Source: Betaproteobacteria bacterium | GTDB taxonomy: Bacteria > Pseudomonadota > Gammaproteobacteria > Burkholderiales > SG8-41 | Assembly: GCA_020028375.1 (NCBI GenBank) | Contig: JAHZNX010000064.1 | Span: forward strand, 1-10,079 | Length of the DNA: 10,079 nucleotides | Direction of reading: 5' to 3' | Shown here: piece after piece, positions 1 to 5,720 of the stretch | Position numbering within the stretch: position 1 is the stretch's first letter | Layout of the letters: each line of letters starts with the position of its first letter | Program-made: the position numbers and the translations under genes | The notes under the pieces: generated by a model | What the model saw: the letters and a program-made list of their open reading frames with translations, nothing else | Databases searched by the model: none | Told to the model about the DNA's origin: nothing

Positions 1-320
1 ACGTCGTGATCAACTTCACGGGAGGCGACACCTGGGGCCCGACCCTTCGATGCGTGAAGCGCGGCGGCAGGATCCTGGTCTGCGGCGCGACCGCCGGCTA
101 CGACCCCAAGGAAGACCTGCGCTACATCTGGAGCTTCGAGCTGCAGGTCATCGGCTCGAACAGCTTCTACGACGAGAACCTGAAAGCACTGATGGACATG
201 ATCCAGAAGGGCGATATGAAGCCGGTAATCGACGAAGTGCTGCCGCTCGAGCGCGCGGTCGAAGGCCTGCGCCTGATCGAGAGCCGCGAAGTCTTCGGCA
301 AGGTCGTTGTCACGCCGTGA
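1..320 (+). CDS. MDR-family NAD(P)H-dependent oxidoreductase (zinc-type alcohol dehydrogenase / quinone oxidoreductase-like), 3' end only
   Basis: Only the last ~105 codons are present; the reading frame is open at the left edge (first full codon at base 3) and ends in TGA at 318-320. The visible part is the end of the Rossmann cofactor domain and the C-terminal return to the catalytic domain. It has the typical MDR order: a strand ending 'VINFTGG', then 'LRCVKRGGRILVCGATAG', a 'FELQVIGSN' strand, and the tail 'PVIDEVLPLERAVEGLRLI' followed by 'FGKVVVTP'. These are hallmarks of medium-chain dehydrogenases that reduce enoyl or carbonyl substrates or oxidise alcohols with NAD(P)H. The zinc-ligand region lies outside the window, so zinc dependence and substrate cannot be judged. 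The CoA ligase starts within a few bases of the stop codon, so the two are probably co-transcribed. Confidence 0.85.
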   Translation, partial: VVINFTGGDTWGPTLRCVKRGGRILVCGATAGYDPKEDLRYIWSFELQVIGSNSFYDENLKALMDMIQKGDMKPVIDEVLPLERAVEGLRLIESREVFGKVVVTP

Positions 321-338
321 CGATAGTGACGCAGTGAC
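317..338 (+). repeat. Three GTGAC motifs at the oxidoreductase/ligase junction
   Basis: GTGAC occurs at 317, 326 and 334. The first copy contains the TGA stop of the oxidoreductase, and the last contains the GTG start proposed for the ligase. Spacing is 9 and 8 bases, so this is a looser version of the exact heptamer array at 1852-1886. On its own it could be chance; it is listed because the same motif recurs at other gene ends in the window. Confidence 0.35.
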
Positions 339-1869
339 CACTACGGCCGTTCCAAGACCGGAGCCTCGCGGCTACCCCGGAAACCTCGGGCTGCTGTTCG
401 CAGAGCGCGGCCAGTCCGACCACCCCGCGATCATCGAACTGCGCGATCCGAAACGGCCGCGGCCGGTAAGCTTTCGCGAGCTCGACGCCAGCTGCAACGC
501 CGTTGCGCGGGGCCTCACGCGAGCCGGCCTGAAATTCGGCGACCGCATCGGCATTCTCTCGCTCAATCGCGCGGAGTTCGTGAGCACGCTGCTGGGAGCG
601 ATGCGCGCAGGCGTTGTGCCGGTACCGGTCAACGTAAAGCTTGCCGCGGATGCCGTTGCCTACATCCTCAACGACGCAGGTGCCCGGATAGTGTTTACGG
701 AACGCGATGCGAAGCAGCTGATCCCGGCCGGGATTCGCGTCGTGGAATTCGGGCGGAAATTCGAGCAGTTCGTCGACCCCGGACCGTTCACGACGTTCGA
801 GCCAGCGCCGGATTCAATTGCGATCCAGCCCTACACGTCCGGCTCGACCGGCCGCCCCAAAGGCGTGCTGCTCACGCACTACGGCCAGAACTGGAGCCGG
901 CGCATCCTCGCGCACACCCGCGGCACGACGGAGAAGGACGTGATCCTGGTCGCCGCGCCGCTCTATCACAAGAATGCGCTGAACGCGATCAAGCAGGGCC
1001 TGACCGCTGGCGCAACTCTACCGCTGCTGCCGCAATTCGATATCGAGCGCTACATCGAAGCGATCGGCCGTTACCGCTGCACGGTGATTTCCGGCGTTCC
1101 GACCATGATGGCGATGATGCTGACGCGCAAGGACCAGCTGGCGGGAATCGACAAGTCAACGGTGCGCACGATCATGATGGGCTCGGCGCCGTCATCGCCA
1201 CAGCTCATCAAGGAGCTGCGCGCTGCTTTTCCGAACGCCGAGCCGCTCGTCGTTTACGGCGTCACCGAAGGCGGGCCGGTGCCGCTCGGCCCGCACCCGG
1301 ATGGGAAGCCGCGCCCGCCTGGCTCCCTCGGCGTGCCCTACCCCGGCACCGACGCGAAGCTCGTCGGCGGTCCGGACCCGCACGAAGGCGAGCTCGTGCT
1401 GAAGAATCCGGGCAACCTGCTCGGCTACCACAATCTTCCGGAGGAAACCGCGAAGCGGCTGCGCGACGGCTGGTATTACACGGGCGACGTCTGCCGCCGC
1501 GACGCGGACGGCTTCTACTTTTTCGTCGGCCGCACCGACGACATGTTTGTCTCGGGCGGGGAAAACATCTACCCGGGCGAGGTCGAAGCGCTGCTCCAGC
1601 GCCATCCGGCAGTGCACCAGGCGCTGGTCATGCCGTTCGACCACGAGCTTAAGGGACAGGTCCCCTACGCCTTCGTCGTGGCGCGCGACGGCGCCGCGGT
1701 CACGGAGGACGAGCTCAAGCAATTCGCGCTTGCCAACGGCCCCGCCTACCAGCACCCGCGGCGCGTATTTCTCCTTGAGGCGTTGCCGCTCGCAAGCACC
1801 AACAAGGTCGACCGGGTGCGGCTGCGACAATGGGTCGCCGAGAATGCTTCGGTGACTGGTGACTCGTGA
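334..1869 (+). CDS. Class I adenylate-forming acyl/aryl-CoA ligase (AMP-dependent synthetase)
   Basis: A 511-residue cytoplasmic enzyme expected to activate a carboxylic acid with ATP, through an acyl-AMP, to its CoA thioester. The core motifs are present: phosphate-binding loop 'YTSGSTGRPKG' at residues 167-177; 'VYGVTEGG' from 307 (aromatic and TE adenine-site residues); 'YTGD' at 381-384; hinge and C-terminal domain entry 'GRTDDMFVSGGENIYPGEVE' around 400-418; and the C-terminal catalytic lysine in 'STNKVDR', K491. Length is normal for the family (about 500-550). The GTG at 334 is preferred because it does not overlap the upstream gene. A TTG at 307 in frame would add 9 residues and overlap by 14 bases; neither start has a good Shine-Dalgarno. 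The last codons and the stop lie inside a heptamer repeat. The substrate (aromatic, short or medium chain) cannot be read from the sequence; the nearby UbiX/UbiD pair makes an aromatic or unsaturated acid plausible. Confidence 0.9.
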   Translation: MTTTAVPRPEPRGYPGNLGLLFAERGQSDHPAIIELRDPKRPRPVSFRELDASCNAVARGLTRAGLKFGDRIGILSLNRAEFVSTLLGAMRAGVVPVPVNVKLAADAVAYILNDAGARIVFTERDAKQLIPAGIRVVEFGRKFEQFVDPGPFTTFEPAPDSIAIQPYTSGSTGRPKGVLLTHYGQNWSRRILAHTRGTTEKDVILVAAPLYHKNALNAIKQGLTAGATLPLLPQFDIERYIEAIGRYRCTVISGVPTMMAMMLTRKDQLAGIDKSTVRTIMMGSAPSSPQLIKELRAAFPNAEPLVVYGVTEGGPVPLGPHPDGKPRPPGSLGVPYPGTDAKLVGGPDPHEGELVLKNPGNLLGYHNLPEETAKRLRDGWYYTGDVCRRDADGFYFFVGRTDDMFVSGGENIYPGEVEALLQRHPAVHQALVMPFDHELKGQVPYAFVVARDGAAVTEDELKQFALANGPAYQHPRRVFLLEALPLASTNKVDRVRLRQWVAENASVTGDS

Positions 1870-1886
1870 CGGGTGACCGGTGACGG
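1852..1886 (+). repeat. GTGAC-type heptamer tandem repeat, five units
   Basis: Five consecutive 7-base units begin at 1852, 1859, 1866, 1873 and 1880: GTGACTG, GTGACTC, GTGACGG, GTGACCG, GTGACGG. The first five bases are identical in every unit. The stop codon of the CoA ligase (1867-1869) lies in the third unit, so the last few residues of that enzyme are encoded by the repeat. Related shorter runs overlap the stops of the thioesterase and the UbiD gene. Confidence 0.85.
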
Positions 1887-1898
1887 TTGTGAGGGTGA

Positions 1899-1927
1899 AG
1901 CGAAAAGCCATCCCCATCACTGATGGC
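1899..1927 (-). terminator. Probable Rho-independent terminator of the minus-strand Bug/TctC gene
   Basis: On the minus strand, GCCATC (1927-1922) pairs perfectly with GATGGC (1912-1907) across a 9-base loop and is followed at once by TTTT (1906-1903) and CGCTT. It begins 13 bases after the Bug stop codon, the right place and direction for that gene. The stem is only 6 bp and the T-run only 4, so it may be a weak terminator. It has no T-run in the plus direction, so it would not obviously stop ligase transcription. Confidence 0.5.
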
Positions 1928-1940
1928 GCGCAATCACTCG

Positions 1941-2918
1941 CTACTCAGGCTGGATTCCAGCGCTCTTCACAACTTTCGCCCACTTCGCGGATTCAGCACG
2001 GATGTGAGCGGCGAAATTGTCGGGCGAACCAGCCATGACCGCCACATCCTCCTTGGCAAGGCGTTCCCTGATGTCCTGCGCGTTAAGCACCGCAGTCACT
2101 TCCCTGTTCAGTCGCGCGATGATGTCCTGTGGCGTGCCCGCGGGAACAAGCAATCCACTCCACTGCGTGGATTCGTAACCCGCGAGGCCGGCCTCCGCGA
2201 TAGTAGGAATGTCAGGCAAGGAGACAAGGCGCCTGGCACCCGTCACCCCGAGCGCGCGCAGCCGACCCGCGTGTATATGCGAGCCGCTGATTGTGATGCC
2301 GAACATCTGTGCCGAGAGGCGGCCCGCCGTGAGGTCAACAATCGCCTGCGCGGGACCCTTGTAGGGAACGTGCAGCATGCGGGTTCCGCTCAGGAGGAGA
2401 AATAGTTCCATCGACAGGTGCGGACCGGATCCCTGGCCGGCAGAACCATACACGATGTCGCCCGGCCGTGCCTTTGCGAGCACGATCAATTCCTTCACGG
2501 ATTTAGCCGGCAACGACGGATGCACGACGAGGACCTGGGACTGACTGATCGTTTGAGTGATCGGCGCGAAGTCGCGCAAGGCGTCGTAGGGAACACTCTT
2601 ATAGATCGAAGGGTTGATTGCCAGCGAGGGGCCGCCCGTCAGCAATGTGTAACCGTCGGCACGCGATTTTGCGACGATCTCGCTGCCAATCATGGTGCCT
2701 CCGCCGGGCCGATTGTCGACGATGACCTGCTGGCCGAGGCGCACGGAAAGAGGCTGCGAGATCAAGCGGGCGGCGTAGTCCGAGCCGGCGCCGGGTGAAG
2801 TCGGCACTATGATTCGCAGCGGCCGGGTGGGATAGCCCTGCGAGCACACGGGTGCGGGCGCTACTGAACCAAATGCCGCAATGATCAATGCCGCCAGGCT
2901 GCCTTGCAGGGAATGCAT
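1941..2918 (-). CDS. Bug/TctC-family periplasmic solute-binding protein (tripartite tricarboxylate transporter receptor type)
   Basis: A 325-residue secreted binding protein, full length for the family. An N-terminal signal peptide (hydrophobic 'LAALIIAAFGSVAPAPVC') precedes the family's opening 'YPTRPLRIIVP'. Other family marks follow: 'GAGSDYAARLI', 'QQVIVDNRPGGGTMIGSEIV', 'ADGYTLL', 'YDALRDFAPI', 'PGDIVYGSAGQGSGPHLSME', 'HVPYKGPAQAIVDL', 'LRALGVT' and 'DIPTIAEAGLAGYE'. Such proteins bind carboxylates or other small molecules in the periplasm; most in Burkholderiales are orphans without TctA/TctB membrane partners, and none are present here. The ATG at 2918 is chosen because a strong AAGGAGG lies 5 bases upstream; the in-frame GTG at 2924 overlaps that ribosome site. 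The gene is divergent from a LysR gene, a common arrangement in which LysR controls the binding protein. The ligand is unknown. Confidence 0.93.
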   Translation of the reverse strand: MHSLQGSLAALIIAAFGSVAPAPVCSQGYPTRPLRIIVPTSPGAGSDYAARLISQPLSVRLGQQVIVDNRPGGGTMIGSEIVAKSRADGYTLLTGGPSLAINPSIYKSVPYDALRDFAPITQTISQSQVLVVHPSLPAKSVKELIVLAKARPGDIVYGSAGQGSGPHLSMELFLLLSGTRMLHVPYKGPAQAIVDLTAGRLSAQMFGITISGSHIHAGRLRALGVTGARRLVSLPDIPTIAEAGLAGYESTQWSGLLVPAGTPQDIIARLNREVTAVLNAQDIRERLAKEDVAVMAGSPDNFAAHIRAESAKWAKVVKSAGIQPE

Positions 2919-2923
2919 TGCCA

Positions 2924-2930
2924 CCTCCTT
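2924..2930 (-). promoter_or_regulatory. Shine-Dalgarno site AAGGAGG for the first Bug/TctC gene
   Basis: On the minus strand AAGGAGG occupies 2930-2924, with five bases before the ATG at 2918. It decides between ATG 2918 and the in-frame GTG at 2924, which would sit on the ribosome site itself. Confidence 0.85.
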
Positions 2931-2981
2931 TGCGTCGTCGCCCTTCCCAGGGCGAGCGTCGATCGCCCGCTCACCGTGCCT

Positions 2982-2987
2982 ATTAGA
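2982..2987 (-). promoter_or_regulatory. Candidate -10 element for the Bug/TctC gene
   Basis: On the minus strand TCTAAT (2987-2982) matches the sigma-70 -10 consensus at 5 of 6 positions. Nothing like TTGACA stands 16-18 bases upstream. That region instead abuts the 14-bp palindrome at 3009-3022, as expected for an activator-dependent promoter. The start of transcription would be near 2975, giving a leader of nearly 60 bases that includes a 6-bp stem-loop (GGGCGA 2950-2955 with TCGCCC 2963-2968). Confidence 0.35.
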
Positions 2988-3008
2988 TCGTCATAGCTTT
3001 CCGTCCGG

Positions 3009-3022
3009 CGATTCGCGAATCG
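3009..3022. promoter_or_regulatory. Perfect 14-bp palindrome in the Bug/LysR divergent promoter region; candidate operator
   Basis: The sequence CGATTCGCGAATCG is its own reverse complement. It lies in the 173-base gap between the divergent Bug and LysR genes, 3 bases upstream of a TTGACA facing LysR and about 40 bases upstream of the inferred Bug transcription start. That position suits a site that represses the regulator and activates the divergent gene. It is not the textbook T-N11-A LysR box, so assignment to this regulator is inference. Confidence 0.5.
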
Positions 3023-3025
3023 ATG

Positions 3026-3055
3026 TTGACACCTCAAGGCAGTGGTCGCAATCAT
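3026..3055 (+). promoter_or_regulatory. Candidate sigma-70 promoter of the LysR gene
   Basis: A perfect TTGACA at 3026-3031 is followed, after 18 bases, by AATCAT at 3050-3055 (4 of 6 matches to the -10 consensus). Transcription would start near 3062, about 30 bases before the GTG start at 3092. The -10 is weak. Confidence 0.4.
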
Positions 3056-3091
3056 CCGCTATTACCTGCTCGTTGAATTCCGGTTAACGAC

Positions 3092-4000
3092 GTGGAGCTG
3101 CGCGACATCGAATATTTCGCCGTGGTCGCCGAGCACGGGCACCTGGGCCGCGCGGCGGAGGCCCTGGGACTGAGCACACCGGCGCTCAGCAAGAGTCTGC
3201 GGCGGCTGGAGAAAGCGTTGCAGGCGAAGCTGGTCGCACGGACACCCAAGGGCGTCGCGCTCACCGCGGAGGGCAACGCGCTTCTGTCTCATGTGCGCCC
3301 GCTTCGGCTATCGCTCCAGGACGTTGCCCGGGAAATCGCAGACCTGGGTCAAGGACGCTCCGGGCATCTTCGTCTCGGCTCCTTCCCGGGCCCTGCCGGC
3401 TACCTGCTCCCGACTGCCTGCGGTGCCTTTTTGGCCGACGCGCCGAAAGTAACGGTAACGGTCACCGTCGCGAATAACTCCGCGCTTGTGTGGGCATTAC
3501 GCAATGGAGAACTGGATCTGATCCTCATCAACATGGTTCCACCACCCGACGCAAACATTGTGGCGGAGCAACTGTTCGACGAGGAGTTGGTCGTGTACAG
3601 CTCCGTCAATCATCGTCTTGCGAGGCGCAAGCGCGTGGAAATTGCCGATCTCGCGCAAGAACGGTGGGCGTTTTCCGCGCTTGATGCCATGCCAACCAAG
3701 TGGGTGTACCACGTGTTTGAAAACAACGGCCTGGCCCCTCCGCGCGCCGCGTTGGTGAGCCACCTCATGCCGATTAGGTTACAGGCCATTGCCGCTTCTG
3801 ACCTGCTGGGCTTTTCTTCGAGGCGGAGCCTGCGACAGGTCGTACCACCCCTCCGCTTGAAGGAGATCCCAGTCAAGGGCCTAATGTGGACCCGCCGTGT
3901 AGGATTGGGCTATCGAAGGAACGCCTACCTTTCCCCCGCCGCCCGACGGTTTATCGAAATACTGAAGTCGACGGCGAAGGAAATCGCCTCAGGGAAGTAA
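3092..4000 (+). CDS. LysR-family transcriptional regulator
   Basis: A 302-residue regulator of standard LysR length. The N-terminal winged helix-turn-helix spans roughly residues 3-62: 'DIEYFAVVAEHGHLGRAAEA' leads into the recognition segment 'LSTPALSKSLRRLEKAL', then 'ARTPKGVALTAEG'. Residues ~90-295 form the effector-binding domain, with the typical 'LRLGSFPG' opening and 'ALRNGELDLILIN' segment. It should act as a tetramer binding a small inducer. The GTG at 3092 is the only reasonable start, as an in-frame TAA lies just upstream; no strong Shine-Dalgarno is visible. It is divergent from the Bug gene, which is the likely target, and may also control the nearby catabolic genes. The inducer cannot be predicted. 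Confidence 0.93.
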   Translation: MELRDIEYFAVVAEHGHLGRAAEALGLSTPALSKSLRRLEKALQAKLVARTPKGVALTAEGNALLSHVRPLRLSLQDVAREIADLGQGRSGHLRLGSFPGPAGYLLPTACGAFLADAPKVTVTVTVANNSALVWALRNGELDLILINMVPPPDANIVAEQLFDEELVVYSSVNHRLARRKRVEIADLAQERWAFSALDAMPTKWVYHVFENNGLAPPRAALVSHLMPIRLQAIAASDLLGFSSRRSLRQVVPPLRLKEIPVKGLMWTRRVGLGYRRNAYLSPAARRFIEILKSTAKEIASGK

Positions 4001-4044
4001 GATGTGGCACGTCGCGATATACCTCGATTGCACGCTTTCACCAA

Positions 4045-4073
4045 TTGCTCCGCGGGCGGGTTCCCAGTAGAGT
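4045..4073 (+). promoter_or_regulatory. Weak candidate promoter for the toxin-antitoxin pair
   Basis: TTGCTC (4045-4050), a 17-base spacer and TAGAGT (4068-4073) form a poor sigma-70 match (3/6 and 4/6). If used, transcription would start at or next to the A of the antitoxin ATG at 4080. That would give a leaderless message, which fits the lack of a Shine-Dalgarno there. Nothing else in the 79-base gap after the LysR gene looks like a signal. Confidence 0.22.
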
Positions 4074-4079
4074 GTCGCC

Positions 4080-4298
4080 ATGCTGGATTGGTCCACCTGT
4101 CTGGCCGTCGAGCGCGACCCGCAAAAGGTGGGCGGGGCATGGGTGTTTCGCAACACCCGAGTCCCGGTGAGCGCGCTGTTCGAAAATCTCGAAGGCGGCG
4201 CCACGGTCGATCAGTTCCTGGAATGGTTTCCTGGCGTCACGCGCGAGCAGGTTGATGCCGTCCTCGAGCACGCGGCTCGAAGCGTTCAAACCGCCTGA
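4080..4298 (+). CDS. DUF433-family antitoxin (VapB45-like)
   Basis: A 72-residue protein, normal DUF433 size. It shows the family pattern: 'ERDPQKVGGAWVFRNTRVPV' at residues 11-30 (the usual 'P..GG...+.TR+PV'), then 'LFENLEGGATVDQFLEWFPG' and a final helix 'VTREQVDAVLEHA'. DUF433 proteins have a small helical DNA-binding fold and act as antitoxins to PIN-like DUF5615 partners, usually repressing their own operon. The partner follows 12 bases downstream, the standard order. No clear ribosome site precedes the ATG at 4080. The family call is firm; the toxin-neutralising role is inferred from family and pairing. Confidence 0.85.
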   Translation: MLDWSTCLAVERDPQKVGGAWVFRNTRVPVSALFENLEGGATVDQFLEWFPGVTREQVDAVLEHAARSVQTA

Positions 4299-4310
4299 AT
4301 CGCGGTTGGA

Positions 4311-4625
4311 ATGCGAGTCCTGTTCGACCAGGGCACACCAGTCCCTCTGAGACAGTTCCTCTCCGGACACCAAGTCGAAACCGCCTTCGAGCTCGGCTGG
4401 TCACGTTTGACCAACGGCGAACTCCTCACGGCAGCCGAAGGCCGATTTGATGTTCTTGTCACCGCCGATAAGAATCTGCGCCACCAGCAATCGCTTTCCG
4501 GTCGGAAGCTTGCCGTTCTGGTGCTGCCCACAACAAGCTGGCCGCAGCTGCGCACGCACGTGCCGGACATCATGACGGCCCTTGCCTTGGTAAAACCCGG
4601 TGAGTATCTGGAACTCACCCTCTAG
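4311..4625 (+). CDS. DUF5615 PIN-like toxin (VapC45-like putative RNase)
   Basis: A 104-residue protein of the Mut7-C/PIN-like DUF5615 family, full length. The N-terminus 'MRVLFDQGTP' carries the first acidic residue, D6. 'GWSRLTNGELLTAAE' gives E37, and 'FDVLVTADKNLRHQQ' gives D47 and D53. D6, E37 and D53 are the expected metal-binding acids of the nuclease centre, so the site looks intact. The strand 'KLAVLVLP' and a short C-terminal helix complete the fold. Family knowledge predicts a metal-dependent RNase held inactive by the DUF433 partner encoded just upstream (12-base gap). It ends 16 bases before the thioesterase start. The pair sits among catabolic genes, typical of small mobile stabilisation modules. 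Confidence 0.85.
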   Translation: MRVLFDQGTPVPLRQFLSGHQVETAFELGWSRLTNGELLTAAEGRFDVLVTADKNLRHQQSLSGRKLAVLVLPTTSWPQLRTHVPDIMTALALVKPGEYLELTL

Positions 4626-4641
4626 GATCCATGGACACCAC

Positions 4642-5061
4642 ATGAGTGACGGACCTGTCGCCACGGAAAAATTGCAAGAACTGATTTCCCGCGGACCGTT
4701 CAACCGCTGGCTCAACTTCACCGTGCTGAAGGCTGACGACGACGGGGTCGAGATCAAGGCGGCATGGCGCGAGGAATGGGTCGTGAATCCCGAGCGCCGC
4801 TACACCCACGGGGGAATACTCGCCGCAATCATCGACGTCGCCGCCGATTACGCCATCGCCGCGCAGCTTGGCCGGCCGGTGCCGACCGTCGACATCCGCG
4901 TGGATTACCACAGGGCGGCGATGCCCGGCGACCTCACGGCAAAGGCGCGCGTCGTACGCATGGGCAGCCAGTACTCCACGGCCGAGGCGTACCTCTACGA
5001 CAAGGACGGCGCGCTCGTGGCCAGTGGCCGCGGAACGTACTTCACGGCACAGCCAAAGTGA
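4642..5061 (+). CDS. PaaI-like hotdog-fold acyl-CoA thioesterase
   Basis: A 139-residue protein of the PaaI/4HBT hotdog superfamily, which hydrolyses acyl- or aryl-CoA esters as dimers or tetramers in the cytoplasm. The active-site signature 'YTHGGILAAIIDVAADYA' is clear, with HGG at residues 56-58 and the catalytic acid D65 on the central helix. The later strands 'TVDIRVDYHRAAMPGDLTAK' and 'GALVASGRGTYF' are also typical. The ATG at 4642 is chosen; a GTG at 4600 in frame would overlap the toxin gene by 26 bases and add residues unlike the family. The ribosome site is weak. Its job here may be to free the acid product or rescue CoA from dead-end thioesters made by the ligase. The stop codon lies in a two-unit heptamer repeat. 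Confidence 0.88.
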   Translation: MSDGPVATEKLQELISRGPFNRWLNFTVLKADDDGVEIKAAWREEWVVNPERRYTHGGILAAIIDVAADYAIAAQLGRPVPTVDIRVDYHRAAMPGDLTAKARVVRMGSQYSTAEAYLYDKDGALVASGRGTYFTAQPK

Positions 5062-5071
5062 TGAGTGATGG
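5058..5071 (+). repeat. Two-unit GTGATGA/GTGATGG heptamer at the thioesterase stop
   Basis: GTGATGA (5058-5064) and GTGATGG (5065-5071) are adjacent 7-base units. The TGA stop (5059-5061) is inside the first. Both resemble the five-unit array at 1852-1886. Confidence 0.5.
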
Positions 5072-5102
5072 GCAGTCAGTGTAGGATAGAGTCTGTAACC
5101 CG

Positions 5103-5720
5103 ATGAAAACGTCCAGAAAACTCTCCGCGCGCAAGAAGCGTCTGATCGTGGCGATGACCGGCGCGACCGGCTCGATCTACGGCGTGCGCATCCTCGAGAC
5201 TCTGCGCACGATCGGGGGGTGGGAAACGCACTTGATCGTGTCCGACGCCGGCGCGCTGAACGCCTGGTACGACCAAAAGCTCACGCGCAAGGACCTCGCG
5301 AAGCTCGCCGACGTGGTGCACAACGTGCGCGACGTCGCCGCGGCGATCTCGAGCGGGTCCTTTGTCACCCACGGCATGGTGATCGCGCCGTGCTCGATGA
5401 AGACGCTCGCCGCCGTGGCGCTGGGATTCTCCGACAATCTCGTCTCGCGCGCGGCGGACGTGATCCTCAAGGAACGCCGGCGCCTGGTGCTGATCGTCCG
5501 CGAAGCGCCGCTCAACCTCGCTCACCTGCGCAACATGGTGCAGGTGACCGAGATGGGCGGCATCGTGTTTCCGCCGGTGCCCGCCTTCTACAGCCAGGCG
5601 AAAACGGTGGACGACCTGGTGAACCACACGGTGGGCCGCGTGCTCGACCTCTTCGGCATCGAGCACAATCGCATCAAGCGCTGGCAAGGCATGAAGGGCG
5701 CGCCGGAGCAGCCTCAATGA
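5103..5720 (+). CDS. ubiX: UbiX/Pad1-type flavin prenyltransferase
   Basis: A 205-residue flavoprotein, normal UbiX length. UbiX joins a dimethylallyl group to reduced FMN, making the prenylated FMN used by UbiD decarboxylases. Family motifs are in order: 'MTGATGSIYG' at 18-27 (FMN phosphate loop); 'SSGSF' at 83-87; 'MVIAPCSMKTLA' from 92; 'GFSDNLVSRAADV' from 108 leading into 'LKERRRLVLIVREAPLN'; 'HLRNM'; and 'GGIVFPPVPAFY'. The ATG at 5103 gives a short basic N-terminal extension before the first strand. The stop overlaps the UbiD start by ATGA, so the two are translated together, which ties this copy to the neighbouring decarboxylase rather than to ubiquinone synthesis. It may be a second, pathway-dedicated ubiX of the genome. 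The family call is very firm. Confidence 0.95.
   Translation: MKTSRKLSARKKRLIVAMTGATGSIYGVRILETLRTIGGWETHLIVSDAGALNAWYDQKLTRKDLAKLADVVHNVRDVAAAISSGSFVTHGMVIAPCSMKTLAAVALGFSDNLVSRAADVILKERRRLVLIVREAPLNLAHLRNMVQVTEMGGIVFPPVPAFYSQAKTVDDLVNHTVGRVLDLFGIEHNRIKRWQGMKGAPEQPQ

Noticed and set aside
1852..1886. A CRISPR-like array.
   Set aside because: The units are 7 bases, directly abutting, with no spacers.
1192..1920. A 242-codon minus-strand frame opposite the CoA ligase.
   Set aside because: It is antisense to a gene with all adenylate-forming motifs, and part of it is encoded by the heptamer repeat.
1923..2405. Plus-strand open frames opposite the first Bug gene.
   Set aside because: No family motifs, and they oppose a full-length, well-marked Bug protein.
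4600..4641. GTG start of the thioesterase at 4600.
   Set aside because: It would overlap the toxin gene and add 14 residues not typical of PaaI-like proteins.
5219..5716. A 166-residue N-terminal extension of the UbiD reading frame.
   Set aside because: It overlaps ubiX in another frame and is Arg-rich nonsense; the UbiD start at 5717 has an ATGA overlap and a GGAG ribosome site.
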